NCBI GenBank assembly: GCA_964529285.1
Contig: CAZGWK010000006.1
Location: 1 to 64,000 of the forward strand
Direction of reading: 5' to 3'
Source of the DNA: SURF-21 sp964529285
Lineage (GTDB): Bacteria > Actinomycetota > Geothermincolia > Geothermincolales > RBG-13-55-18
DNA length: 64,000 nucleotides
The notes beneath the pieces were generated by a model. It made no database searches and was not told where the DNA came from. It saw only the letters and a list, made by a program, of their open reading frames with translations. A program made the translations under genes and the position numbers. This document shows, piece after piece, positions 44,138 through 51,980 of this stretch. Positions within the stretch are counted from its first letter, which is position 1. The number at the start of each line of letters is the position of its first letter.

Positions 44138-44494
44138 CTAGTTCACCCGGACCCCTTGGACGTGCACCTGGACTTCATCTACATCCATGCCGGTGGAGCT
44201 CTCCACCATGTACTTGACCTGTTCGATCAGGTTGTGAGCCACTTCCGCTATGTTGATGCCCGCCTCAACGATCACATAGAGATCGAAACCGACGGAGTTT
44301 TCCTTGCGATGCAGCCGCACTCCCCTGCGCAGAGAATCCCTCCCCAGCAGTTCCGCCACACCCTCCTGGAAACTCTGGCTCGCCATCCCCACGATGCCGT
44401 AACAGCGCGTGCACGTGAGTCCGGCCAGGTCTGCCAGCACGTCGTCGCTAATGGTTATCTTTCCTGCTTGTTCAGGGGCTTTTTCCTCGCTCAC
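44138..44494 (-). CDS. Asp23/Gls24 family protein
   Basis: 118-residue Asp23/DUF322 protein. The family pattern is ITISDDVLADLAGLTCTRCYGIVGMA, then VGFDLYVIVEAGINIAEVAHNLIEQVKYMVESSTGM and a final VQVHVQGVRV. In staphylococci Asp23 is membrane-tethered and affects the cell envelope stress response. Start is GTG with GGAGGAGG a few bases upstream, and it lies 17 bases before the DAK2 gene. Confidence 0.93.
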   Translation of the reverse strand: MSEEKAPEQAGKITISDDVLADLAGLTCTRCYGIVGMASQSFQEGVAELLGRDSLRRGVRLHRKENSVGFDLYVIVEAGINIAEVAHNLIEQVKYMVESSTGMDVDEVQVHVQGVRVN

Positions 44495-44749
44495 ATCCTC
44501 CTCCAGATACAGCCGGAATACATAATAGACTGATTATAGCAATCGCCGAGGACCATATACTATAATGCCGCCGGGCACACGAACGTAACATATGATCGCG
44601 GCGGTGTTTTTTCGTTAGAACGCCTACGGAAGGGGGATTGCATCGCTTCGTGACGCAGCGCAGAGGCGCCTCGGGTTCGCTCGGCACAGCCTCCGCCGCG
44701 CGCCCTCCGGGCGATGCCGCCACTTACGCTGTACATCTAGCGTATATAC
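44495..44749. other. asp23-rpmB divergent intergenic region
   Basis: About 255 bases between divergent genes asp23 (minus) and rpmB (plus). TATAAT-like hexamers appear on both strands (44533-44538 on the minus strand and near 44555 on the plus strand) but no good -35 partner is visible for either. Coding in this region is not convincing. Confidence 0.35.
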
Positions 44750-44778
44750 TTGTGTCATTCAGGGGGTTCTGGTAACAT
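44750..44778 (+). promoter_or_regulatory. Predicted rpmB promoter
   Basis: TTGTGT (44750-44755) and TAACAT (44773-44778) are 17 bases apart, with transcription starting about 15-20 bases before the rpmB ATG. A small palindrome ACATAC-ATCC-GTATGT (44775-44790) overlaps the -10 element and could be an operator or a short hairpin in the leader. Confidence 0.5.
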
Positions 44779-44806
44779 ACATCCGTATGTTTTCTAGGAG
44801 GTTAAC

Positions 44807-44995
44807 ATGTCCAAGATCTGTGAAGTCTGCGGCAAGAAGCCAAGCTTCGGTTTCAATATAAGCCACTCCCACCGCAAGACCAAGCGCCGGTGGAACCCCA
44901 ACGTGCAGAGGGTCCGGGTCGTCGTAGACGGCAAACCGACTCACATGAACGTATGCACCAAGTGCATCAAGGCGGGCAAGATAGAAAGGCGCTGA
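44807..44995 (+). CDS. rpmB: 50S ribosomal protein L28
   Basis: L28, 62 residues, the only housekeeping gene in this part on the plus strand. It opens MSKICEVCGKKPSFGFNISH and has SHRKTKRRWNPNVQRVRV; two CxxC pairs (CEVC near the start, CTKC near the end) make it the zinc-binding form. AGGAGG lies five bases before the ATG. Together with zinc-type L32 this suggests that zinc-binding ribosomal proteins are used in this organism. Confidence 0.97.
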   Translation: MSKICEVCGKKPSFGFNISHSHRKTKRRWNPNVQRVRVVVDGKPTHMNVCTKCIKAGKIERR

Positions 44996-45081
44996 CCTTC
45001 CGCCCGCGCCCCCGCGCCGTTTTCCGTGATGTCTGCCAGAGGTCTTCGGTGTGTGCCGCCATGCGCCGCAGCCATTGAACG

Positions 45082-45119
45082 AAAATGGGGGCGAAAGCAA
45101 TTGCCTCCGCCCCGTTTTT
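45082..45119 (+). terminator. Predicted rho-independent terminator after rpmB
   Basis: A GGGGGCG/CGCCCC stem with an inner AGCAATTGCC loop is followed by GTTTTT. The A-run on the other side means the hairpin might also end transcription from the lipoprotein gene on the minus strand. Confidence 0.6.
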
Positions 45120-45178
45120 CCTGCCGTATTGTTCGGGCTCGACCCGTTTCCCCGCCGTAGGCCAAGCCCTCAGACGCC

Positions 45179-45769
45179 CTATTTCTCCAGGTTTTTATCG
45201 AGCTTCAGCTGCTCCGCCTCAGCCCTCAATGTGTCACCCTGCTCGCCCAGTTCTTCGACCACTGCCAGCTCTTCGCTTTCCATCATAAGGGTTATGATAT
45301 CGATATCCTGGCCTTGCGCCATGGCCTCCAGGGCGCCCGTGAGCGAGAGCACGAGCCTGGTGGTATAATCCAGCTGTTCTATGTATGTGTCGACGGCCTC
45401 TATCATCTTGCTGGCGTAGTCCTTGTAATCCTGCACTCCATCCAGCGCCAGTATCTTCTCGTACTCAGCCTTGGCGGCCTCGAGGTTCTCCGCGATGGAA
45501 TCGAGTATCCCCATGACCTCTTCCTCCATGGCCGCGCCCGCCTCTCCGGTTATGGCGGACATGTCTCCCCCCAAGGCGGCTGTCGCCAGCTCCGTCTGTT
45601 TGTCCGAGAGATCCTGAAGCAGCATATCGACTTCGGACATATAATTGTCTCCCGCTTGCATCAGCTCTTTGGCCTCGTCCTTGTTGGCATCGCCTCCGCA
45701 CCCCGCCAGTACGGCCAGCATCGACAGGGCAAGCGCGGCGGCAAGAGCGATCACCACTGCTTTTCTCAT
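45179..45769 (-). CDS. Predicted lipoprotein of unknown function
   Basis: 196 residues. A signal peptide with a lipobox (LAVLAGCGG, lipid-modified Cys near residue 24) is followed by a helical, acidic, mostly charged domain of about 170 residues with heptad-like spacing (EVDMLLQDLSDKQTEL, AKAEYEKILALDG). The ATG at 45769 has GGAGG seven bases upstream, and a 42-codon in-frame extension lacks support. No named family recognised. It lies downstream of thiD but the 164-base gap suggests a separate unit. Confidence 0.75.
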   Translation of the reverse strand: MRKAVVIALAAALALSMLAVLAGCGGDANKDEAKELMQAGDNYMSEVDMLLQDLSDKQTELATAALGGDMSAITGEAGAAMEEEVMGILDSIAENLEAAKAEYEKILALDGVQDYKDYASKMIEAVDTYIEQLDYTTRLVLSLTGALEAMAQGQDIDIITLMMESEELAVVEELGEQGDTLRAEAEQLKLDKNLEK

Positions 45770-45933
45770 CTTCTTACCTCCTGTTAGATTCTTGTCTCTT
45801 CGTCTCTCTACCTCAATATATTTCATCCTCTCAAGGGGATTTCCCTTTTTCGGAATTTCGATGCGCTCGCCCCGCCGTTTGTTCCTGCTGCTCATTTCAC
45901 TTCTTATCGTTCATGAGACTACCTTTTCGCAAC

Positions 45934-46737
45934 TCAAGATTCCAGGCCTGGTTCCGGGATGGGGTGTACAGGGCCCCGACCCCTACCGATATCCAGGGAA
46001 TGTACGAGGGCCCGTGTCACGTCTTGCTTTGCCCTGCTCGCCGCGCGCAGGGGTGCTTCTCCCATGGCCAGATAGGCCGCGGTAGCAGCCGAGAGCATGC
46101 AGCCCGTACCGTGAGTATTATCTGTATCGATGCGGGCCGCAGTGAGAACCGCAAGGTCGGAGCCGTCGTAGAAGATATCCACTGCTTGATCGCAACCTGC
46201 GAGATGGCCGCCCTTGATCAATACACAAGCAGGCCCCATATCCTTGAGAAGAGCGGCGGCCCTCTTCATCGACTCCATACTCGCGATCTCCAGGTCGAGC
46301 AGCAGCGAGGCTTCCGTAAGGTTGGGAGTTATCACCGTGGCCAGTGGGAACAGCGTCTCCGCTATCGTCTCTATGCCCCCACCGTCCAGCAGGGAGTGGC
46401 CACTGGTAGATACGGCCACCGGGTCCACTACGAGACGCTCGACTTCGCGCTCGGCAACGACCCCGGCAACCGCCCGGATTATCGCCGCGCTTGCGAGCAT
46501 CCCCGTCTTGGCACCCCTCACTGCGAAGTCATCCAGGACGGCTTCTAACTGCGATACCACCACCTGAGCCGGGAGATCGAAGCGCGATATTACTCCCACG
46601 GTGTTCTGTGAGGTGACGCTGGTTATGGCGCAAGCGCCGTGTACGCCGCACGCGTAGAACGTTTTTATATCCGCCTGGATACCGGCGCCCCCTCCGGAAT
46701 CGGAGCCCGCGATAGTGAGGGCGACAGGCAAACTCAT
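45934..46737 (-). CDS. thiD: Hydroxymethylpyrimidine/phosphomethylpyrimidine kinase
   Basis: ThiD, 267 residues, phosphorylating HMP and HMP-P in thiamine synthesis. The ribokinase-like signature ALTIAGSDSGGGAGIQADIKTF and the C-terminal NTHGTGCMLSAATAAYLA (anion hole) are clear. It ends the thiE-thiC-thiL-thiD set, with its ATG behind GGAGG and the thiL stop just upstream. No thiazole synthesis genes (thiG, thiS, thiO) are present in the window. Confidence 0.96.
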   Translation of the reverse strand: MSLPVALTIAGSDSGGGAGIQADIKTFYACGVHGACAITSVTSQNTVGVISRFDLPAQVVVSQLEAVLDDFAVRGAKTGMLASAAIIRAVAGVVAEREVERLVVDPVAVSTSGHSLLDGGGIETIAETLFPLATVITPNLTEASLLLDLEIASMESMKRAAALLKDMGPACVLIKGGHLAGCDQAVDIFYDGSDLAVLTAARIDTDNTHGTGCMLSAATAAYLAMGEAPLRAASRAKQDVTRALVHSLDIGRGRGPVHPIPEPGLES

Positions 46738-46740
46738 CCC

Positions 46741-47721
46741 TCATCCCTCCTTGAAATGCTCGTATCCGGCACGATGCATCTCCACGCTCCGACCCGCGGA
46801 GTCGAGCACGGCTAGGCCTTTCTTCTCCGTCATCCTGCCGATGACCGTGAGCCCCAGTTCGTCCCGCATGGCCGCGGCCTCGTTACCATCCGCGATGATG
46901 ACCAGTTCATAATCCTCTCCTCCGAAGAGAGCGGCACTTGCGGCATCCTCGCCGAGTTCCCGGGCCGTCTCCCGCGCCGCGGCCGATATGGGAACCTCTT
47001 CCAGGTGGATCTCCGCACCCGCTCCGCTTTCCTCGCATACATGGCCCAGGTCTCTCAGCAACCCGTCGCTGACGTCGATGCCCGCCACGGCCCCCAGCTC
47101 CCGAGCGCGCCTCCCCTCCCGCAGGCGGGGCTGTGGATAGAGGTGGCGCCGGGCGCAGGGGTTGGAATCCACACCGCCGCCCATCAGCCATTTCAATCCC
47201 AGGAAAGAATCGCCAAGCGAGCCGGTCACCATTACCGCCTGGCCAGGCCTTGCCGCATCACGCGTGAGAAAAGTATCCCCCGGGACGGATGCGACGAGCG
47301 AGACGGATATGAAGATGTATTGGGGAGAACGCACGATGTCTCCGCCGACGACGCCGCAGGAAAATTCTTTGCCGCAATCCATCAGCCCCCGGTATATCTC
47401 CTCTACCGCCTCCACCTCGCTATCGGCTCTAAGCCCCAGCACCACCAGCGCAAATGCCGGCGGTGATGCGCCCATGGCGGCCATGTCCGATATATTTACC
47501 GCGAGGGACTTGTAGCCCAGGGAGTGCCACGAGGTGTAAGCGGGGTCGAAATGAACCCCCTCCACGACGGCATCCGCGGTGTAAGCCCACAGCCCGCTCC
47601 CGACGGTGCCGAATACCGCCGTGTCGTCTCCCAGGCCCTTGACCAAGCCCTCGCGCTCGCCCTCCAGCATGTGACGGAGCCTGTCTATGAGTCCGAATTC
47701 CCCCTCATCCGCTACGCGCAA
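46741..47721 (-). CDS. thiL: Thiamine-monophosphate kinase
   Basis: ThiL, 326 residues, making thiamine pyrophosphate from TMP. The PurM-like ATP-binding pattern is seen in GDDTAVFG, YTADAVVEGVHFD, and a downstream GVVGGDIVRSP. The catalytic region FGGEDYELVI is near the end. Start is TTG with GGGAGG seven bases upstream. Position in the thiamine operon between thiC and thiD agrees with the family role. Confidence 0.95.
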   Translation of the reverse strand: MRVADEGEFGLIDRLRHMLEGEREGLVKGLGDDTAVFGTVGSGLWAYTADAVVEGVHFDPAYTSWHSLGYKSLAVNISDMAAMGASPPAFALVVLGLRADSEVEAVEEIYRGLMDCGKEFSCGVVGGDIVRSPQYIFISVSLVASVPGDTFLTRDAARPGQAVMVTGSLGDSFLGLKWLMGGGVDSNPCARRHLYPQPRLREGRRARELGAVAGIDVSDGLLRDLGHVCEESGAGAEIHLEEVPISAAARETARELGEDAASAALFGGEDYELVIIADGNEAAAMRDELGLTVIGRMTEKKGLAVLDSAGRSVEMHRAGYEHFKEG

Positions 47722-47740
47722 CCCTATCCCTCCCTTCCGT

Positions 47741-49054
47741 TCAATCGCAGACGTCTACGGACTCGCGGCCCAGATAATCCGCGATGAAACGCATGGCACA
47801 GAAATCTCCGCACATCGTGCAGGCCTTCTCCCCTTCCACCTGCCGCTCGCCGAAAAGGCGGCGTGCTTTCAGCGGGTCGAGGGCAAGCCTTAATTGTTCA
47901 TCCCAATCCAGGCTTTTGCGCGCCCTGCTCATGTTCAAGTCCCAGGCTCTCGCTCCGGGAATGCCCCGTGCTATGTCCGCGGCGTGCGCTGCGATACGCG
48001 TGACGATAACGCCTTCCCGCACATCTTCAGCCGTCGGGAGACCAAGGTGCTCCCGGGGAGTCACGTAACACAGGAAATCCGCTCCGGACATGGCGGCGAC
48101 GGCTCCGCCGATCGCAGCGCCGATGTGATCGTATCCAGCGGCCACATCGGTCACCAGCGGTCCCAACACGTAGAAAGGCGCGCCGCGGGTTATGTCCTTG
48201 GCCATACGCACGTTGGCCTCCACCTGGTGCAGAGGAATGTGGCCCGGTCCTTCCACCATACATTGCACCCCCGCTTCGCGCGAACGCTTCACCAGCTCGC
48301 CCAGGACCACCAGCTCGGCGATTTGGGCTGCGTCGGAGGCATCCTCGATGCATCCCGGCCGCATTCCGTCCCCGAGCGATAATGTCACTTCGTACTTGCG
48401 GACTATATCCAGGAGCCGGTCGAATCCCGAGTAGAGCGGATTCTCCTCGCCATGATGCAGTATCCATCCCGCAAGGAAGGCGCCCCCCCTGCTCACGATG
48501 TCCGCCACCCTCGGATTGGCCTTCAATGCCTCCAATACGTTTGTGGTCACGCCGCAGTGCACGGTGATGAAATCAACTCCGGATGCGCAGTGATCCTCTA
48601 TGGCCCGGAAAATGCCGTCCGGAGACATGGCCACGATGCTTCCCTTTTCCTGCTGCGCGCGTACTGCCGCCTGGTACACGGGGACGGAACCGACGGGTAT
48701 GGGAGAGTTAGCGACTACCGCGTCCCTGACCCTGTCGATGGGACCTCCGGTAGAGAGGTCCATCACGGCATCTGCGCCCGCCTCTACCGCCGCCCGCAGT
48801 TTTACCAGTTCATCATCTATGCCGGCGTAATCGCTCGAAGTGCCTATGTTTGCATTTACCTTGATGCGCGAAAGACCGCCGATTATGCAGGGCTTGTTCA
48901 TCTTGCGGGCGATATTGTATGGAACCACCGCCGTTCCCCTGAGCAGAGCATCCGCGAGGTCGTCCGTCTTCATGCCCTCATCGGCTGCCAGGCCTTCCAG
49001 CATAGGCGGGGCCACGCCAAGCCTCAATTCCTCCACCAACGTCCTTTTTCTCAT
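47741..49054 (-). CDS. thiC: Phosphomethylpyrimidine synthase ThiC
   Basis: Radical-SAM enzyme that converts aminoimidazole ribotide to HMP-P, 437 residues. The C-terminal CX2CX4C cluster motif is CTMCGDFCAMRF (ThiC uses a non-canonical motif at the C-terminus). Other marks include GTSSDYAGIDDELVKL and VEGPGHIPLHQVEANV, plus ADFLCYVTPREHLGLP. The ATG at 49054 has GGGAGG upstream; a 16-codon longer frame overlapping thiE is rejected. It sits in the TPP-riboswitch operon, which fits ThiC being the usual target. Confidence 0.97.
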   Translation of the reverse strand: MRKRTLVEELRLGVAPPMLEGLAADEGMKTDDLADALLRGTAVVPYNIARKMNKPCIIGGLSRIKVNANIGTSSDYAGIDDELVKLRAAVEAGADAVMDLSTGGPIDRVRDAVVANSPIPVGSVPVYQAAVRAQQEKGSIVAMSPDGIFRAIEDHCASGVDFITVHCGVTTNVLEALKANPRVADIVSRGGAFLAGWILHHGEENPLYSGFDRLLDIVRKYEVTLSLGDGMRPGCIEDASDAAQIAELVVLGELVKRSREAGVQCMVEGPGHIPLHQVEANVRMAKDITRGAPFYVLGPLVTDVAAGYDHIGAAIGGAVAAMSGADFLCYVTPREHLGLPTAEDVREGVIVTRIAAHAADIARGIPGARAWDLNMSRARKSLDWDEQLRLALDPLKARRLFGERQVEGEKACTMCGDFCAMRFIADYLGRESVDVCD

Positions 49055-49059
49055 TTTTT

Positions 49060-49707
49060 CTACCTCCCCGGCGGACAGGAGTCCACGACAGAACGCAGGC
49101 ACCTGACTGCCTCGAGCATGTCCTTCTCCGCAGTCACGGCGGATATCACCGCTATGCCGTCAGCGCCGGCCCGGAAGACCCGCTCCGCGTTATGCGCATC
49201 GATGCCGCCGATGGCGACAATCGGCAGATCTACCGCCTCCCTGATTCTCATCAAGCCTTCTATGCCTATAGGCGCTACCGCGTCGCGTTTCGTCGGAGTC
49301 GGGAAAACCGGGCCTACCCCGAGATAGTCGGCCCCATCCGCAAGGGCCCTCTCCGCTTCCTCGACGGTCGTTGCCGATATACCCATGATCATATCCTCTT
49401 CCAGCAACGAGCGAGCGCCGCTTGCAGGCATGTCTTCCTGCCCCAGGTGCACGCCGTCGGCCCGGGCCGCGACGGCGACGTCCACCCGGTCGTTCACGAA
49501 GAAAAGGCAGCTTCCTTTGCTTTCATCCACCAGTTCCCTTATGCCGACAGCAAGACGATGCAGGTCCCGCCCGCCCATGTTCTTGTCGCGCAACTGCAGG
49601 ACGTCCGCGCCGCCATCCAGGGCAGCCCTGGCCACGTCCAGATGGCCGTAACCCATCCCGGGATCCTCGCAGGTTATTATGTACAGGCTTAACTTCGTTT
49701 CGCGCAT
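49060..49707 (-). CDS. thiE: Thiamine-phosphate synthase
   Basis: ThiE, 215 residues, joining HMP-PP and thiazole phosphate to TMP. TIM-barrel landmarks: LQLRDKNMGGRDLHRLA, FVNDRVDVAVAARADGVHLGQEDM, GISATTVEEAERALADGADYLGVGPVF and VAIGGIDAHNAERV. The ATG at 49707 follows AGGAG at eight bases; a TTG six codons earlier is the alternative. It is the first gene after the riboswitch. Confidence 0.95.
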   Translation of the reverse strand: MRETKLSLYIITCEDPGMGYGHLDVARAALDGGADVLQLRDKNMGGRDLHRLAVGIRELVDESKGSCLFFVNDRVDVAVAARADGVHLGQEDMPASGARSLLEEDMIMGISATTVEEAERALADGADYLGVGPVFPTPTKRDAVAPIGIEGLMRIREAVDLPIVAIGGIDAHNAERVFRAGADGIAVISAVTAEKDMLEAVRCLRSVVDSCPPGR

Positions 49708-49754
49708 GCTCCATACTCCTCGCAAATGCCAGTGTAGCTTCGCACTCTATACAG

Positions 49755-49788
49755 AAACGCCGCTCTTCTCTCCGGGAATGCGGCGTTT
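49755..49788 (-). terminator. Hairpin in the thiamine leader (riboswitch expression platform)
   Basis: On the minus strand AACGCCGC pairs with GCGGCGTT with a 17-base loop, followed by TTTCT. It lies between the riboswitch and thiE, so it could act as an intrinsic terminator stabilised when thiamine pyrophosphate is bound. The T-run is short, so termination strength is uncertain. Confidence 0.5.
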
Positions 49789-49802
49789 TCATGTTATCCC
49801 TT

Positions 49803-49882
49803 AACCACGTTTCCTCCGCTGGCATTACCCAGATCAGGTTCAAGGGTATGCTCTCAGCTCCCGCTCGGGAGCACCCCTACAT
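49803..49882 (-). ncRNA. TPP riboswitch (THI element)
   Basis: Reading the minus strand, GTAGGGGTGC opens the aptamer, a variable stem with GCTCCCGAGCGGGAGC follows, then CTGAGAGCATACCC, the conserved TTGAACCTGATCTGGGTAA core and TGCCAGCG. These are the diagnostic THI-box sequences that bind thiamine pyrophosphate. It precedes thiE-thiC-thiL-thiD and should repress them when thiamine is plentiful. Confidence 0.95.
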
Positions 49883-49932
49883 GGCGTATTCTTTTTTAAA
49901 GCATATTGCCGGGTCTTTTTTGCTCTCCAATA

Positions 49933-49961
49933 ATAATAACGCACTCCAACAAGCCTACCAA
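49933..49961 (-). promoter_or_regulatory. Predicted promoter of the thiamine operon
   Basis: On the minus strand TTGGTA (49956-49961) and TATTAT (49933-49938) are 17 bases apart; transcription would start near 49926, about 45 bases before the riboswitch. Two of six -35 bases differ from consensus. Confidence 0.45.
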
Positions 49962-50281
49962 GTGCCGCCATCGCAGAGCTGCCGGTAAATCCCCCCTCGC
50001 AATCGGGTATAATCTCTAGTACGCCGCCTGCAAATAGATACGCAGCAAAAGCGCCGGGAAGCCGTCCTTGCAGGATAGGCCCCATGCGTATGTGAGCGAG
50101 CAGTTTGCGGGCAACGCAATCTCGCCTTTCGTGCAGTGGGAGTCCGCCCTTGCGGGAGGCGAATACAAAACGCCAGGTTCGAATGCGTGCATCGTCCCGG
50201 CGGATTCGTAACAGGAGACGCGGCATCAGCCGGATTAATGGGACCTGCCGGACCGTGCGCCTTGCGAGGGAGGTATGTGAA
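49962..50281 (+). other. Leader region of the DUF1844 gene
   Basis: About 320 bases without a supported gene. On the plus strand a TATAAT lies at 50008-50013, without a clear -35, which would leave a leader of about 265 bases before the DUF1844 start. That leader has several GC-rich inverted stretches (for example around 50130-50165). No known RNA motif was recognised. Confidence 0.35.
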
Positions 50282-50833
50282 ATGGCTGAAAAAGAAAAGA
50301 AGGAGCCTGAAGAGAAAGCGGGAGCCAAGAAGCCAACCGGAGCCAAAAAGCCCACGAAAAAGAAGTCTGCGGCCAGTAAACCGTCTAATGAGAAAACCGC
50401 GGGGGCGTCCGAGAAGCCCGAGAAAGAAAGCGCGGGGGCGGCCCCGGAGGAAGAGCTGAAGCCGGCAGACGGGGAAAAGCCCGAGGCCGATATGCGGCAG
50501 GAGGAACCTCGAGAAGAAACGGCGGGGGAAGAAGAGAAGATCAGTGAGGAGGAATTCCGCCGCATGGTCGAGGAAAGCCTGGAGAAGGTGACCGTCGCCG
50601 ATATCGTCCTCAATATAATGAACGACCTGGCAAGCCTGGGTTATATGAAGATGGGGCTGCCCGAAAGCGTGAACCTCAAGTACCGAGATCTAAACCAGGC
50701 CAGCCTGGCCATAGATGCGCTCGAGGCCATGCTGAGCGCCGCGGAGGGAAAGGTGCCCGGGGAACAACTGCAGCCCTTTCGCGGTACCCTCGCCAACCTG
50801 CAGATGAACTTCGTCCAGTTGAAGCGCGGATAG
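50282..50833 (+). CDS. DUF1844 protein with Lys/Glu-rich disordered N-terminus
   Basis: 183 residues. The first about 95 residues are low-complexity (Lys/Ala/Pro then Glu-rich repeats such as GAKKPTGAKKPTKKK), and the C-terminal about 85 residues match DUF1844: VTVADIVLNIMNDLASLGYMKMGLP, then QASLAIDALEAMLSAAEGKVPGEQ and FRGTLANLQMNFVQL. ATG at 50282 has GGAGG eight bases upstream. DUF1844 has no known function. The tail may bind nucleic acid or anionic surfaces, which is inference from charge only. Confidence 0.8.
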   Translation: MAEKEKKEPEEKAGAKKPTGAKKPTKKKSAASKPSNEKTAGASEKPEKESAGAAPEEELKPADGEKPEADMRQEEPREETAGEEEKISEEEFRRMVEESLEKVTVADIVLNIMNDLASLGYMKMGLPESVNLKYRDLNQASLAIDALEAMLSAAEGKVPGEQLQPFRGTLANLQMNFVQLKRG

Positions 50834-50991
50834 ACCTGAACACAGGGAACGATAATATCGCAGCCTGAAGCCGGCCACATGAGAGTGTTGTGGATGCCTG
50901 GCCTTATTATCCGGCGTGTCAGCGCCTGGACGTTTCCGCTGTCCCGGCCCGATAGGCCGTCCAGGTCCTCATGGGTTGAACGTGTACCCCA

Positions 50992-51219
50992 TCAGGAGAG
51001 GGCGTCGATGGCCGAGATGCTCACGTGTACTATATCCCGCTCGTGTCTCTCTCCGGCCAGGGTGCAGCTCACGTTCTTCAGGACCAGGAAACCGCCGCCC
51101 GTGATCTCCTGCAGGTCCCCGCGGAAATAATGGCTGCCAGCAGTCCAGACCATCAGCTCTATGCCGGCCTTGTCGGCGAAGATGCTCCGGTACTCCTCGA
51201 GGTCGGCCATATGGCTCAC
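50992..51219 (-). CDS. Small uncharacterised protein (possible SH3/LSm-like fold)
   Basis: 75 residues; MSHMADLEEYRSIFADKAGIELMVWT then a beta-rich half (VLKNVSCTLAGERHERDIVHVSISAID). The GTG start at 51219 overlaps the TPR gene stop as GTGA, the usual sign of coupled translation, and the upstream AAGGA fits. The composition is compatible with a small barrel such as LSm, but I recognise no family. Its job is likely tied to the TPR/zinc-ribbon protein. Confidence 0.65.
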   Translation of the reverse strand: MSHMADLEEYRSIFADKAGIELMVWTAGSHYFRGDLQEITGGGFLVLKNVSCTLAGERHERDIVHVSISAIDALS

Positions 51220-51782
51220 GCTCCTTCCTTGAAGTTTTCCAGACGCCTGCGGGCGCGGGCGTCGTGGGGTTTATAGAAAAGATAGTCCTCCAGATCCTGT
51301 CTGGCCTCGAAGTAGCATTCCTTTTCCTTCCAGGCCAGAGACCTCTTGTAGTAAGCCTGGGCATAATCCGGATACAGCTCTATGGCCATGGAGAAATCGC
51401 TGACCGCTGAATCGTAATCCCCTGATCCGGCATCGATCTCCCCGCGGGCAGTATACGCGGCAGCGAAATCGGGTTTGAGCTTTATCGCCCTGCTCAAGGC
51501 CTCCCTCGCCTCCTCGAACCTCTTGGCCTTCCCGAGCGCAATCCCCAGGTTGTAATGGGCGACCACGAACTCCGGATAGAGCTCGACCGCGCGGCTATAC
51601 ATGGGGATGGACTGCTCCCACTCCCCCCTTGAATCATGGAGCTGAGCGCGCGAGTTCAACTCCGCCGCCTCCTTCATGGCGTCCACGCGGCCTCCCGAGA
51701 GTGAGAAACCGCAGACAGGGCAGTTCTCGACGCCCGCGGGCACCTCCCTTGTGCAGTTAAAACAGCGCTTTGTCTTGGTCAC
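51216..51782 (-). CDS. Zinc-ribbon TPR-repeat protein
   Basis: 188 residues. A zinc ribbon at the start (CFNC...CPVCG at residues 7-24) is followed by about four tetratricopeptide repeats (for example YNLGIALGKAKRFEEAREALSRAIKLKPD, with its A/G and P positions) that would hold a partner protein. The GTG at 51782 has AGAGGA six bases upstream and keeps the start clear of the tRNA-Arg gene; a longer frame would run through the tRNA. Partner unknown; the 75-residue protein overlapping its stop is the best candidate. Confidence 0.78.
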   Translation of the reverse strand: MTKTKRCFNCTREVPAGVENCPVCGFSLSGGRVDAMKEAAELNSRAQLHDSRGEWEQSIPMYSRAVELYPEFVVAHYNLGIALGKAKRFEEAREALSRAIKLKPDFAAAYTARGEIDAGSGDYDSAVSDFSMAIELYPDYAQAYYKRSLAWKEKECYFEARQDLEDYLFYKPHDARARRRLENFKEGA

Positions 51783-51802
51783 CCTGGTTCCTCTGAAAAA
51801 AA

Positions 51803-51877
51803 TGGCGCCCTTGGGGAGACTCGAACTCCCGCACGTGGCTCCGGAGGCCACTGCTCTATCCACTGAGCTACAAGGGC
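51803..51877 (-). tRNA. tRNA-Arg (anticodon CCG)
   Basis: On the minus strand the acceptor GCCCTTG pairs with CAAGGGC, the D-arm contains AGCTCAGTGGATAGAGC, the anticodon stem GTGGC/GCCAC carries the loop CTCCGGA (anticodon CCG, reading CGG), and the T-arm is CGGGAGTTCGAGTCTCC-like. Discriminator G and an encoded CCA end follow. The cloverleaf is complete. Confidence 0.93.
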
Positions 51878-51980
51878 ACCGGCAACCTCTGATTTCCTCT
51901 ACATATTATCAAGGCAGATACCCCTTTTCAATCCAGCCGGAAGCCTGGTGGATCCGCCTGAAAGGCCGCATATACCGCGC

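Noticed and set aside
41721..44141. 806-codon plus-strand frame opposite recG and the DAK2 gene
   Set aside because: Antisense shadow of two clear genes; no known family features or ribosome binding site.
50880..50960. CCTGGACG/CGTCCAGG inverted repeat as a terminator for the DUF1844 gene
   Set aside because: No T-run follows and the loop is long, so it was not listed as a terminator.
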